A stretch of 64,000 bases of DNA from Bemisia tabaci (lineage: Eukaryota; Arthropoda; Insecta; Hemiptera; Aleyrodidae). Location of the stretch: positions 31,386,487-31,450,486 of the forward strand of contig NC_092801.1 in NCBI RefSeq assembly GCF_918797505.1. Reading direction: 5' to 3'. A program made the position numbers and the translations under genes. Each line of letters begins with the position of its first letter. Position 1 is the stretch's first letter. Positions 52,366 to 61,269 of the stretch are shown one piece after another. The notes under the pieces are model-generated. The model was not told where the DNA came from. It worked only from the letters and a program-made list of their open reading frames with translations, and searched no databases.

Positions 52366-52839
52366 ATTACAATTAAATACAAGTTCATGAACTACTGCAA
52401 TTTCATTGATTATTTAAATAGCGAAGAGCTCTTTGAAAATCTCAACTTCGTAAAATTTTGAGAATTAGTTCAATGTCAAAGAATTCATAGTGTTTAAAAA
52501 TGTCATTGAATTTTGGTAAGAATCTGTTTTTCTTCTTTCGTTGTGAATGTTTAAACAAGTTGGATTTTGCAATCGCTAGCGATAGCAATATTCGTCATGG
52601 GAACGTTAGCTTCTGGGACATGAAAATGTTAAGGTACAGTTCGTTTGTAGTATCTTCTGAATTGAAGGGGCTATGTAATTTTGTGTTGACATCTCTTTTT
52701 TAACATTTTTAATTATTTTCTTTGCATACAAGAAAGCTGTTATGTACCAATTATTTATTTTCGTTGGATTATATATGGTTTTCGGAAGTTAACGCATTTA
52801 AGTTTCAGGTTCGCTTAAAGTTCGCGTAAAGTATACATA

Positions 52840-53807
52840 AGGTGTCCCAAAAGCACCGGGACTTGTTCTGTAACTTCGAAAGTAAGATAGATACAGACAT
52901 GATCTTGATCCCATTTTAAAGATCAACTCAATAACTATCGATTAAAACCAAGATTAGCTCAATCGGATAAAAATTGACCGAGTTATGGCAATTTGAAATC
53001 AGCGAGGAAAGTTTACGCCTACGGTTTTTAAGGAAGATTCTTCATCGCCGTAAATCGAAAAGTCGACCGATAAAGTGATGCTTATTGTGTTTTTTTATTT
53101 TCGAGGTGTCATTTATCAACATTTTGTACCATCAAACACAACAGTTGACAGTGCGTATTATTGCAAAGTACTAAAGGAGTTGAGAATGCACATTTCCCGG
53201 AAACGGTCGGACTTGAAAGCTTCGTGGATACTCCATCAAGACAATGCGCGGCCTCACACATCGAGCTTAACACGTGAATTTATTAGTAAAAATGGAGTTG
53301 AAACAATCCCTCATCCCCCTTATAGCCCTGACTTGGCTCCATGTGATTTTTGGATGTTTCCTACGCTTAAAAAGGAGCTTCGCGGACGAAGATTCGTATC
53401 GAAGACCGAAATCCAGAATGCAATTCAAAACTTCTTTAACTCCATCCCAGAGGAAGAATTCAGGAAAACAATGTTGGATAAGTGGCAAGAGCGCATGAAA
53501 AAGTGCATCCGGTTTGATGGACGGTACTTTGAAAAGCAAAAGGAAGTTATGGAAGATTCGGAGGAAAGTGGATACGAATATTAACTTTTTGAATCCTGGT
53601 AAGCGAAAAATCTTCCTAAAAACCGTAGGCGTAAACTTTCCTCGCTGATTTCAAATTGTCATAACTCGGTCAATTTTTATTCGATTGAGCTGATCTTGGT
53701 TTTAATCGATAGGTATTGAGTTGATCTTTAAAATGAGACCAAAATCATGTCTGTATCTATCATACTTTTGAAGTTACAGAACCAGTCCCGGTACTTTTGG
53801 GACACCC
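52840..53807 (+). mobile_element. Mariner element with long inverted repeats and TA duplication
   Basis: The left end AGGTGTCCCAAAAGCACCGG and right end CCGGTACTTTTGGGACACCC are inverted. Similarity continues inward for about 205 bp on each side (to about 53,045 and from about 53,600). TA flanks both ends (52,838-52,839 and 53,808-53,809). Arms of this length are unusual; classical mariners have inverted repeats of about 30 bp. Confidence 0.93.
53061..53584 (+). pseudogene. Mariner transposase, C-terminal part (DD34D type)
   Basis: The frame reads KSTDKVMLIVFFYFRGVIYQ at its start, then HQDNARPHT, PHPPYSPDLAPCDFW and KGRRF-like KELRGRRF. The second and third catalytic aspartates are separated by 34 residues, the mariner spacing. 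The N-terminal DNA-binding region and the first aspartate are missing (about 170 of roughly 345 residues remain). The remaining frame is uninterrupted to a stop at 53,582-53,584, so this is a non-autonomous, internally deleted element. Confidence 0.92.
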
Positions 53808-53942
53808 TACGTATGATATTTTTACTCTACACATATTCCCGAATACGCATCGTAAGGGACCTATGTGCTTCCTAAGTTGCCAAGTATTAATTATTGTTAG
53901 ATGATTGGTCTAAAACATTCAATACAACCAGTAAAAATTAGC

Positions 53943-54038
53943 TGTCCCCTACGGGATTCGAACCCCCGCTCGCACAAGTAGTGAAGCTCCCCCAGAGTCA
54001 GAACGGTGGCGTAGCTAACTGAGCTATCTCGCCGCTCG
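53943..54038 (-). mobile_element. tRNA-derived SINE head in duplicated block
   Basis: On the minus strand the A box TAGCTCAGTTAGC (54,013-54,025) and B box GGTTCGAATCC (53,954-53,964) are intact. The acceptor ends do not pair and the spacing is long. A degenerate counterpart lies at 59,645-59,745 (A box TGGCCCAGTTGTC). Confidence 0.65.
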
Positions 54039-54765
54039 GATGTGAATGGAACAGTTAAGTGATCTCGGACGCTGAGCGGGGCTTCACAAAAGAAGTCCTT
54101 GAGATTTCAACGGTTCGGCCACTGGCGTGATGAGAGACAGCGGATTAAGTGCATTACTCTGTGAGACATTGTTTACCTTTGCTGTCATGTGTCACAAGGT
54201 TCATCTCAGCGTGCATTTGCGATCGCGGCAGTAAGCTGAGGCAATATTTCTGTATTCATGGATTAAATCCATCAATCGAGTTCTGATTTTGGCTCATATA
54301 TCCGTAACGGGTCCTCCAGAGAAATTTTCCACCTTGTACGATGGTTATTATTTCTTTATATCTATGTTTAAAATTTGAGGTGGGATAATGGCGGCTTCTC
54401 AAGAGCAACGAGGTAGGCGATCTTTTGCACCAACGAACAGAAAACTGATGGCGAAAAATAACCAATCAGAACCTCCCAAAAAAAAGAATTTGCCCAAAAT
54501 CGGAACTTCGTGGTTCTGCGCAGATTTACCAGTCAGACACGACATCTCAAGGTGGAAAAAAACTCGCTGAAAGCGAATTTTAGAAATCAACACAACTTGA
54601 CGTAGAGACATGATTGGCTAACAAATACAACGGTTTTTGATACATCGGAAAATCAACCAAAAATCGAAGACTGGGCGAAACGCTCAAGGTCGCAGAGGCA
54701 TAGGGAATCCCATAGCGATAGCAACGGAACGATTGTAATATCATGGGAACTCCGTTCCCATGACA

Positions 54766-55262
54766 ACTAGGGGAGAGGCGTATCCCCTAGTTCATAATAT
54801 TGATTATGTAATGACCCCAGCTAAGGTCTTCATCAGTTTAGTTGCAGTGAGAATCGCACGAGAAAAAAAACCCCTTCAATTTTTTATGCCGCAACCTCAT
54901 CTACGCAGGAGTGCGAATAGTTGCTCGTTCAAGTTGCGCATGTTTTCTCGAACTGTTTGGAAGAGTTTCCAGCTTGAAGTGGATGAAATGAGTGAATATT
55001 AATGGAACAGATAAAATTAAGTCCTTTTCATGACGGACCTTTGTCAAAAATTAAAACGTAAGCCGCAAACATACATTTTCTGGGATTGAGATCTTAATTG
55101 GAGTGTATGTATTTCAACTATTTCAATTCTACAAACTATTTCAGTCCTACAGAATTTAAGGAAGTAATTAGTTGAGTTTATCTCGCTTATTTCGCTACCG
55201 TGTTTGACAGCAGTTATGCGGCGAATTCCTTTTCAACGATGTGAACTCGTAGCGAAACTTAC
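54766..55262. other. Intron, small hairpin only
   Basis: An ACTAGGGGAGAGGCGTATCC / CCCCTAGTT hairpin spans about 54,767-54,793. Otherwise nothing recognised. Confidence 0.45.
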
Positions 55263-55458
55263 TCTTTAAGTCCGTGTATGGGCCAATGCCAAAAACGACA
55301 CTCCCTTTTCTTCTAGCCATGAGACTGTCGATGATGTCCAAGTTCTCATTGAATATCATAAAACGTTCTTGCTCTTCAGTTGCTGTGTGATAGGTCTTCC
55401 CATAAGCCTTCTTGAATGCCGCGAATTTTTCGCTTGCGTCCATACGAACAACTTTTGC
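55263..55458 (-). CDS. Paralog R exon B: I29 inhibitor prodomain
   Basis: The acceptor TCGGTTGTCAG is at 55,459 and the donor GTAAGT below 55,263; 196 nt, phase 0 to 1. It encodes SEKFAAFKKAYGKTYHTATE, then EQERFMIFNENLDIIDSLM and VVFGIGPYTDLK. The F..FK..Y.K.Y...TEE..RF.IF.EN...I pattern is a clear I29 domain, inhibitory in the zymogen and a folding aid. FGIGPYTDL occupies the place of GxNxFxDLT. Confidence 0.94.
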
Positions 55459-55865
55459 CTGACAACCGAGAAAAATGGAAGGTTAAGATGAAGCTGGAAT
55501 GAACAAGTATTTAATGATAAAGATTAAAAAAATGAAGTACCCACTATAAAATTCTCAACTTAATGGCGATTACCACTAGACAAGTACTCTTTTCGCCCAG
55601 CATCAATTCAATGACATAGGACGTTTCTCAAATAAAAGTGGCTCTCTTTCTAAATTTTATTTTTTCAGAGTATTTCTCGGAATTTCTATGTAGTTTTATT
55701 CACTCTTTTAAAATTTGGAACATTTCTGATCAAAGTAATACTTACAGATTCTAACACCTTGCGGTATCGGCGCGCATTCTGTTGCTTTATTCTTGTATTT
55801 ACCCACGTGTTTTTGTCTATCTTGTGAAGATTATGCAAGTTCTTGACATTTTAGTATACCGAGAG

Positions 55866-56043
55866 GTAGACTCTCGCAGGATAGCGTGGGATATCCCCTC
55901 CATTTTGGCCTCAACTTGAGAGCTTTTTTTGATCTTGGGAGTTGATATCCGAGAAAATCAGTGACACCATCGTGTTTCTCGCGAACTTTTACAACAGTAT
56001 CAATTGTCAAATCGCAAATTTCTCACACATGCAACATCTCCAT
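55866..56043. mobile_element. GGAGATGTTGCA-family MITE, right half
   Basis: It runs from AGGTAGACTCTCGCAGGATA to the terminal ACATGCAACATCTCCATT. The left arm is absent. Confidence 0.82.
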
Positions 56044-56085
56044 TCCGGAACTTTTGAGATTTCCCCGAGTGTTTCCGAGAGCTTT

Positions 56086-56810
56086 TTAAATTCCCGAAAT
56101 GTTCCGGATGTTTTGTATTTTCCGGAACTTTCTAGGAATTTGAAATATCTAATCTAATCTAGGAATTCCGGAACTTCTGACGATCATTAATTGGGAACAC
56201 CGGTCTGTGGCGTCAATAATATCGAACTTTAAAGGTGAATAGAGTTTTTTTTTTCCGGTGTGAGCAAGTCGATGGTATCAACTGCACGCATGCAGTATTG
56301 TTAAGTTACAGATTTTTCATCCCTATTTTATTTCCTGCAACTAAAAAAAATCATTTCTCCGAGTTTTTCCTTTTATTTCACTCTTCAATTCCTAGTTGAT
56401 TCAGTGTATATTATTAGTACTATATTCTGGGAAGGAAAAACTTTTTAAATTCCCGAAATGTCACGGGTTTTTTGCATTTTCCGGAACTTTCTTGGAATTT
56501 GAAAAATCCAATCTAATCTAATCTAATCTAATCTAGGAATTCCGGAACTTTTGACGATCATTAATTGGGAACACAGGTCTGTGGCGTCAATAATATCAAA
56601 CTTTAAAGGTGAATAGAGTTTTTTTCCGGTGTGAGCATGTCGATGGTATGAAGTCAACTGCACGCATGTAGTATTGTTAAGTTACAGATTTTTCATTCAT
56701 ATTTTATTTCCTGCAACTAAAGAAGATCATTTCTCCGAGTTTCTCCTTTTATTGCACTCTTCAATTCTTATTTGATTCGGTGTATAATATGAGTACTATA
56801 TTCTGGGAAG
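56086..56810. repeat. Tandem duplication, about 362-bp unit, with (AATCT)n variation
   Basis: Unit 1 (56,086-56,447) and unit 2 (56,448-56,810) share TTTTAAATTCCCGAAATGT, GACGATCATTAATTGGGAAC and CTGTGGCGTCAATAATATC. The internal AATCT run has about 2 copies in unit 1 and about 5 in unit 2. Confidence 0.9.
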
Positions 56811-56840
56811 GAAACGAGGATGCCTCGTTGAACGTGCGGA

Positions 56841-57004
56841 TGCGGCTTCGGCGTGAATTACGATGTATCGATTGTTTTGCCATTTAAACCTATGGAAAAA
56901 ATCGATTATTAAGGTGGTCGCTGCGAACACCCTGTTTATCGATCCTTTTCCATAGGTTTAAATGGCCGATCAATCGATATATCGCAAAGCACGCCACGCC
57001 TCTG
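56841..57004. mobile_element. hAT-type MITE, diverged left end
   Basis: The left end CGGCTTCGGCGTGAATTACG is degraded; the right end GCACGCCACGCCTCTG is intact. The interior is as in other copies (ATCGATTATTAAGGTGGTCG ... ATAGGTTTAAATGGCCGATC). Confidence 0.85.
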
Positions 57005-57025
57005 GTAGGGAAAGGTACATACCAG

Positions 57026-57270
57026 CACTGCCGTGCTAAGGAAGAACGCCGCATGAGCCTTCAAACGTTGCCATATTTCTCTCAATGATATCTAATTTTT
57101 CTGGAAAAATTCTGCAAATTTGTTTTCAACATTTTCAGACAATTTTGTTCGCAATGCAATTTAAAATATCTGAAAATGTCAAGAAATAACTTTCCTTAAA
57201 AAGACATGTGACTTGGGGGAAATTTGGCAACTCTCGAATGTTCATACGGCCTTTTTCCGTAGCACGGCAG
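57026..57270. mobile_element. CTGCCGTGC-family MITE
   Basis: The ends are CACTGCCGTGCTAAGGAAGA and TTTTTCCGTAGCACGGCAG. Confidence 0.87.
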
Positions 57271-57294
57271 ACCAGAGGCCTCATAGGGGTTTTC

Positions 57295-57590
57295 TGGCAT
57301 GCTGAAGGAAGAGCGCTCTATGAGCATTCGAGAGTTGCCAAATTTCCCCGGATAAATAATGTATTTTGAAGGAAGTTGTGCATATTTATCCTTGATATTT
57401 GCAGGTATTTTAGATTTAATTACAAAAATTGCCCCAAAAAAGTACAAACTTCAGCTTCAGCTAACATACATGAATCTAACATCAAAACACGATTCTGTGA
57501 CCAGCGCAACCAACCCATTCTTTTTTTAGCCAAGAAAATATGGCAACGCCCATAGCTCATACGAAGTTTTTCCTAAACACGGCAGTACAG
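57295..57590. mobile_element. CTGCCGTGC-family MITE, left end decayed
   Basis: TGCTGAAGGAAGAGCGCTCT at the left and CGAAGTTTTTCCTAAACACGG CAG at the right. GCATTCGAGAGTTGCCAAAT is typical of the family. Confidence 0.7.
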
Positions 57591-58104
57591 CCGGAATCAT
57601 ACCCTAAGTATGGGAGCTGAATGTGGCTTGAATATGGAGGTCATCGGTCCGATACCTTAATTTTGAGCGTCAAGATCTGGATACAAAATCGAATTCCGAA
57701 CCAATTCTGATTAAAGCAGACCAGTTGATGACTAAAGGTCACCTTGCAACAGTCCTTTTTGATCAAATTAAGACGGGCCGTCAAATTTTGATCAGAATGG
57801 AGTGCCACCATTCATCATTTCCTGCTGCACGAAACATTTCTGCCAAATGTCATTTTACAATGAAGCAAAGTAATGATTTTAAGACTGATGACTCCCGACT
57901 CATTGATGGTACTTGGTTCGGGAATTTGATCGTGTATCGTGACCTTCACGCGCAAAATTCAGGGCACCGGTGAAGAGCGGAGCTCAGCAGTTATCAGTTT
58001 GTCTGAATTATTTGAATGGATTTGATACAAATCTGGATGAACATGATTCGACTTTTCAAAACTTCAGCTGTTGAGCGACGACCGATGTCTCCCATATTTA
58101 GCTG
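57591..58104. other. Intron; partial GATCAAATT-type MITE
   Basis: GATCAAATTAAGACGGG (57,770) and GGAATTTGATCGTGTATCG (57,929) recall the 52,105 element with a larger interior. No gene. Confidence 0.45.
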
Positions 58105-58336
58105 CACTGGGAAAAAAAAAACACATTGGATCTAGAGTCAAGACTTTTAAAGACATCGACGAGAATAAATACTCTTGATTTAATCAGATTTAAGCTTAAA
58201 TCAAGAACCAAGCCTCTTAATTTGAGTGGATTTCCTTTTGATTTAAGCAAAAATCTGATTGAATTAAGAGTCTTTTTTCTTGTCAATGTTTCCGAGAGTC
58301 TGGACTCTAGATCCAATGTGCCAGTTTTTTCCAGTG
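58105..58336. mobile_element. CACTGGAAAA fold-back MITE, second copy
   Basis: CACTGGGAAAAAAAAAACAC with ATTGGATCTAGAGTC at the left is mirrored by GACTCTAGATCCAATGTG and TTTTTTCCAGTG at the right. Confidence 0.88.
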
Positions 58337-58440
58337 TGCCAAATTCAGCGTGTGATTCAGATGTAATCTTCTCCGAAACGGGCTCTACGTGGTTATATAG
58401 TTGATTATCATGTAGTTTTAGAAGACCGGTGCATTCTTAC

Positions 58441-58688
58441 CCCTATTGCTCTATCGGCGACCTTTTTTTGGTTTCCGAGGGATGACATAGCAAACCTGAC
58501 AGCACATTGATCCGCATATGGTTGCAGCTCCGAATGGTTGAATTGGCAAACGCAGTTGTTCCTGAAACACGTTCCATGACTGTATGGCTTGTTGAACAGA
58601 GGAACTCTACCATGCACAGAATTGCAGTAGGCTTGACAGCGCTGCGTATCCAAAACGACTCCACCATCACACGCCGCGTCACTATAAA
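58441..58688 (-). CDS. Paralog R exon A: CS-alpha-beta (defensin-like) domain
   Basis: The acceptor TTTCTTTCCTAG is at 58,689 and the donor GTAAGA below 58,441; 248 nt, phase 1 to 0, 82 codons. The core is ACDGGVVLDTQRCQAYCNSV, then HGRVPLFNKPYSHGTCF and RNNCVCQF. Cysteine spacing is C-x10-C-x3-C-x18-C-x4-C-x-C, with a GxC (HGTC) before the fourth, the layout of insect CS-alpha-beta defensins including the gamma-core. A seventh Cys follows 13 residues later, then a basic tail (GNQKKVADRAIG) before the prodomain. Function is inferred only from pattern. A different small disulfide fold with the same spacing is possible. Confidence 0.85.
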
Positions 58689-58736
58689 CTAGGAAAGAAA
58701 CATATTAAAGAACGTGGAATCAGGAACAAAATATAA

Positions 58737-60484
58737 ACAAGTTGGATTTTGCAATCGCTAGCGATAGCAATATTCGTCATGGGAACTTTAGCTTCTGGGA
58801 TATGAAAATGTTAAGGTGTAGTTCGTTTGTAGTATCTTCTGAATTGAAGGGGCTATGTACTTTTGTGTTAACATCTCTTTTTTAACATTTTTAATTTTTT
58901 TCTTTGCATGTACAAGAAAGATGTTTTGTACCAATGGACCACTAGACAAGGTACGAATTTAAGCAATCTGATACATGTTTCTCAACCAGAATTTCACGTA
59001 GAACACGATCACGCAACGAATATTACTGAATCTAACTCCTAACGAAGATTTCAACGTTTTTATTTCACATTGGTTACGAGGAATTTGAACCGCCCGCTCA
59101 CAAGAAACTGAAAGCTCTACTCAAGTCAAATCGCGCGCTACAACGGTTTCAGCAAGCTTCTCCATCGAGCAATGTTCATTTTCCAGTCAAGATTGAGGTT
59201 TCCAGATTTTTATATCGCAGAGACTATCATGATGAATGTTTAGCGCGCGATGTGAATCACGTAGAGCATTGAGTTTTCATGAGCGGGCGATTTGAATTCA
59301 CGCATCATGAATCATTAAATATCTTCGTAAGGAGTTGATTTCGGTAACTTTTGCTATGCGCATCGCGTTTTACGTGAAATTTTCGTTCAGTAACATGTAT
59401 CAGAATGCTGAAATTCGTACCTAGTCTAGTGGTCCATTATTTATTTTCGTTGGATTATATATGGTTTTTGGAAGTTAACGCATTTAAGTTTCAGGTTCGT
59501 TTTTTCGGCGTAAAGTATGATATTTTTACTCTACACATATGCCCGAATACGCATCATAAAAGACCTATGTGCTTCCTAAGTTGCCAAGTATTAATTATTG
59601 TTTGAAGATTAGTCTAAAACATTCAATACAACCAGTAAAAGTTAACTGTCCCCTACGAGATTCGAACCCCCGCTCGCACACAAGGGGTCGTAGGTGAAGA
59701 GCCCATGCGGTGTCGTAGACAACTGGGCCATCTCGACGCCCGTATCGGCACTGAGAAAAGAGAACAGTTAAGTGATCTCGGACGCTGAGCGGGGCTTCAC
59801 AAAAGATGGCCTTGAGGTTTCGTCGGTTCGGCCACTGCGGTGATAAGAGACAACGGATTAAGCGCATTTCTCTGTGAGACATTGTTTGCCTATGCTGTCA
59901 TGTGTCACAAGGTTCATCTCAGCATGCATTTACGATCGCGGCAGTAAGCTGAGGCAATATTTCTGTATTCATGGATTAAATCCATCAATCGAGTTCTGAT
60001 TTTGGCTCATATATCCGTAACGGGTCCTCCAGAGCAATTTTCCACCTTGTACGATGGTTATTATTTCTTTATATCTATGTTTAAAATTTGAGGTGGGATA
60101 ATGGCGGCTTCTCAAGAGCAACGAGGTAGGCGATCTTTTGCACCAACGAACAGAAAACTGATGGCGAAAAATAACCAATCGGAACCTCCAAAAAAAAAAG
60201 AATTTACCTAAATTCGGAAATCGGTGGTTCTGCGCAGATTTACCAGTCAGACACGACATCTCAAGGCGAAAAAAAACTTGCGGAAAGCGAATTTTAGAAT
60301 TCTACACAACTTGACGTAGAGACATGATTGGCTAAGAAACACAACGATTTTTGATACATCCGAAAAGTAACCAAAGATCGAAGAGTGGGCGATTCGCTCA
60401 AGGTCGCAGAGACATAGGGAATCACATAGCAGTAGCAACGGAACGATTGTAAAGACAGGGAAACTCCGTTCCCATGCCAAATAA
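58737..60484. repeat. Duplicated block, copy 2 (with AATGGACC MITE)
   Basis: It matches 52,553-54,765 in order. It lacks the mariner: GTAAAGTATGATATTTTTAC runs through the site. An AATGGACC MITE occupies 58,933-59,438, and a degraded SINE head lies at 59,645-59,745. Confidence 0.88.
58933..59438. mobile_element. AATGGACC-family MITE, copy I
   Basis: The ends are AATGGACCACTAGACAAGG and CTAGTCTAGTGGTCCATT. The paralogous empty site at 52,748-52,760 reads GTACCAATTATTTATT, so the insertion duplicated at most an AT dinucleotide. Confidence 0.93.
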
Positions 60485-60672
60485 TTACGGTGCGGAATAA
60501 GTTTGCATCGACTGAAAGAGTATAGATTTGAAAGTAAGTACAGAAAATGTACGATTGGTACCCAGAAGCGCCCAAAAATGAGCGATAATTTCCGTCAAAT
60601 ATGGAAATCGCAGAACACCCATGAGGTTGCCTTACTTCACGCCACGTACCATCGAAGCTCATTAAGTTTTTT

Positions 60673-61140
60673 TAGCGGCTCTGGTGCTTGCACTAGAGCT
60701 GCTATTCCGGACGGTCCCAGCTGGGGAGTATCAATGGACCATGTTACATTGGAGAGACCGCGCGTTGGTTGATGGGAATCGGCGCCATTTTCGACTATGT
60801 ACCTTGTCATGACTTTATTTTATTGTATATTGTTTTATTGTTAGCCAATGCTATGTTGTGTAGTGTATTTTTGGAATCATGGTGATACAGTCAATAATTC
60901 AAAACTTGTCTGTGCTTTAATCTCGTGATGGAAAAAATGTACTTTACGTTCAAAATTTGAAATTTTGAATTTTAAAGTTTTCGCGGTTTTTTGGAAGAAT
61001 GCAGTGGTTGGAGCTTCCTAGGCATATTACTCGATATCAGCTGATAGCAAACAAAGGTTACCAAGGAAACCGTAAACGTTTAACAACTACCGTCGCCAGA
61101 GCCGCTTTCCGACGCGAATGCGTTGGAGCTTACTGCTTGT
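60673..61140 (-). mobile_element. Helitron-like element, copy 4 (short)
   Basis: TAGCGGCTCTGGTGCTTGCA starts it and TTACTGCTTGT ends it. At 468 bp it is the shortest copy, with more point differences than copies 1-3, and no mariner fragment. Confidence 0.83.
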
Positions 61141-61269
61141 TTTAAATTTGTGAATGTAGCGTTCTTAAGTATATTTTCAGCTATAAGGAATTCCAAGAAA
61201 ACCTGATTCCGACGCACAATGGGCTGCTTATCACCAAAATCCGGTTTCTTATCTAACATTCCTCGTATT

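Larger units (their letters stand above)
52553..54765. repeat. Duplicated block, copy 1 (with mariner insertion)
   Basis: From AAACAAGTTGGATTTTGCAA to CTCCGTTCCCATG the order matches 58,737-60,484. This copy carries a mariner (52,840-53,807) absent from the other; the other carries an AATGGACC MITE absent here. It includes the tRNA-like SINE head. Confidence 0.88.
43091..58688 (-). other. Gene span: paralog R, CS-alpha-beta/I29/C1A cysteine protease
   Basis: Seven well-supported exons (A 58,441-58,688; B 55,263-55,458; C 51,728-52,020; D 49,788-49,896; E 47,131-47,387; F 45,172-45,262; G 43,299-43,345) and one doubtful terminal exon (43,091-43,243) join in phase. The product has a six-plus-one cysteine domain, I29 prodomain, Pro-rich segment and peptidase domain, about 410 residues through exon G. 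A signal-peptide exon should lie above 58,688 but was not identified; exon A starts in phase 1, so that exon must end in phase 1. Introns of 1.8-3.4 kb are filled with MITEs. Confidence 0.88.

Noticed and set aside
53943..54038. Functional tRNA gene
   Set aside because: A and B boxes are present but the acceptor stem does not pair and the arm spacing is abnormal; better read as a SINE head.
54256..54611. Frames of 60-96 codons repeated at 59,969-60,259
   Set aside because: They recur because the non-coding block is duplicated; both strands are open and no motif is present.
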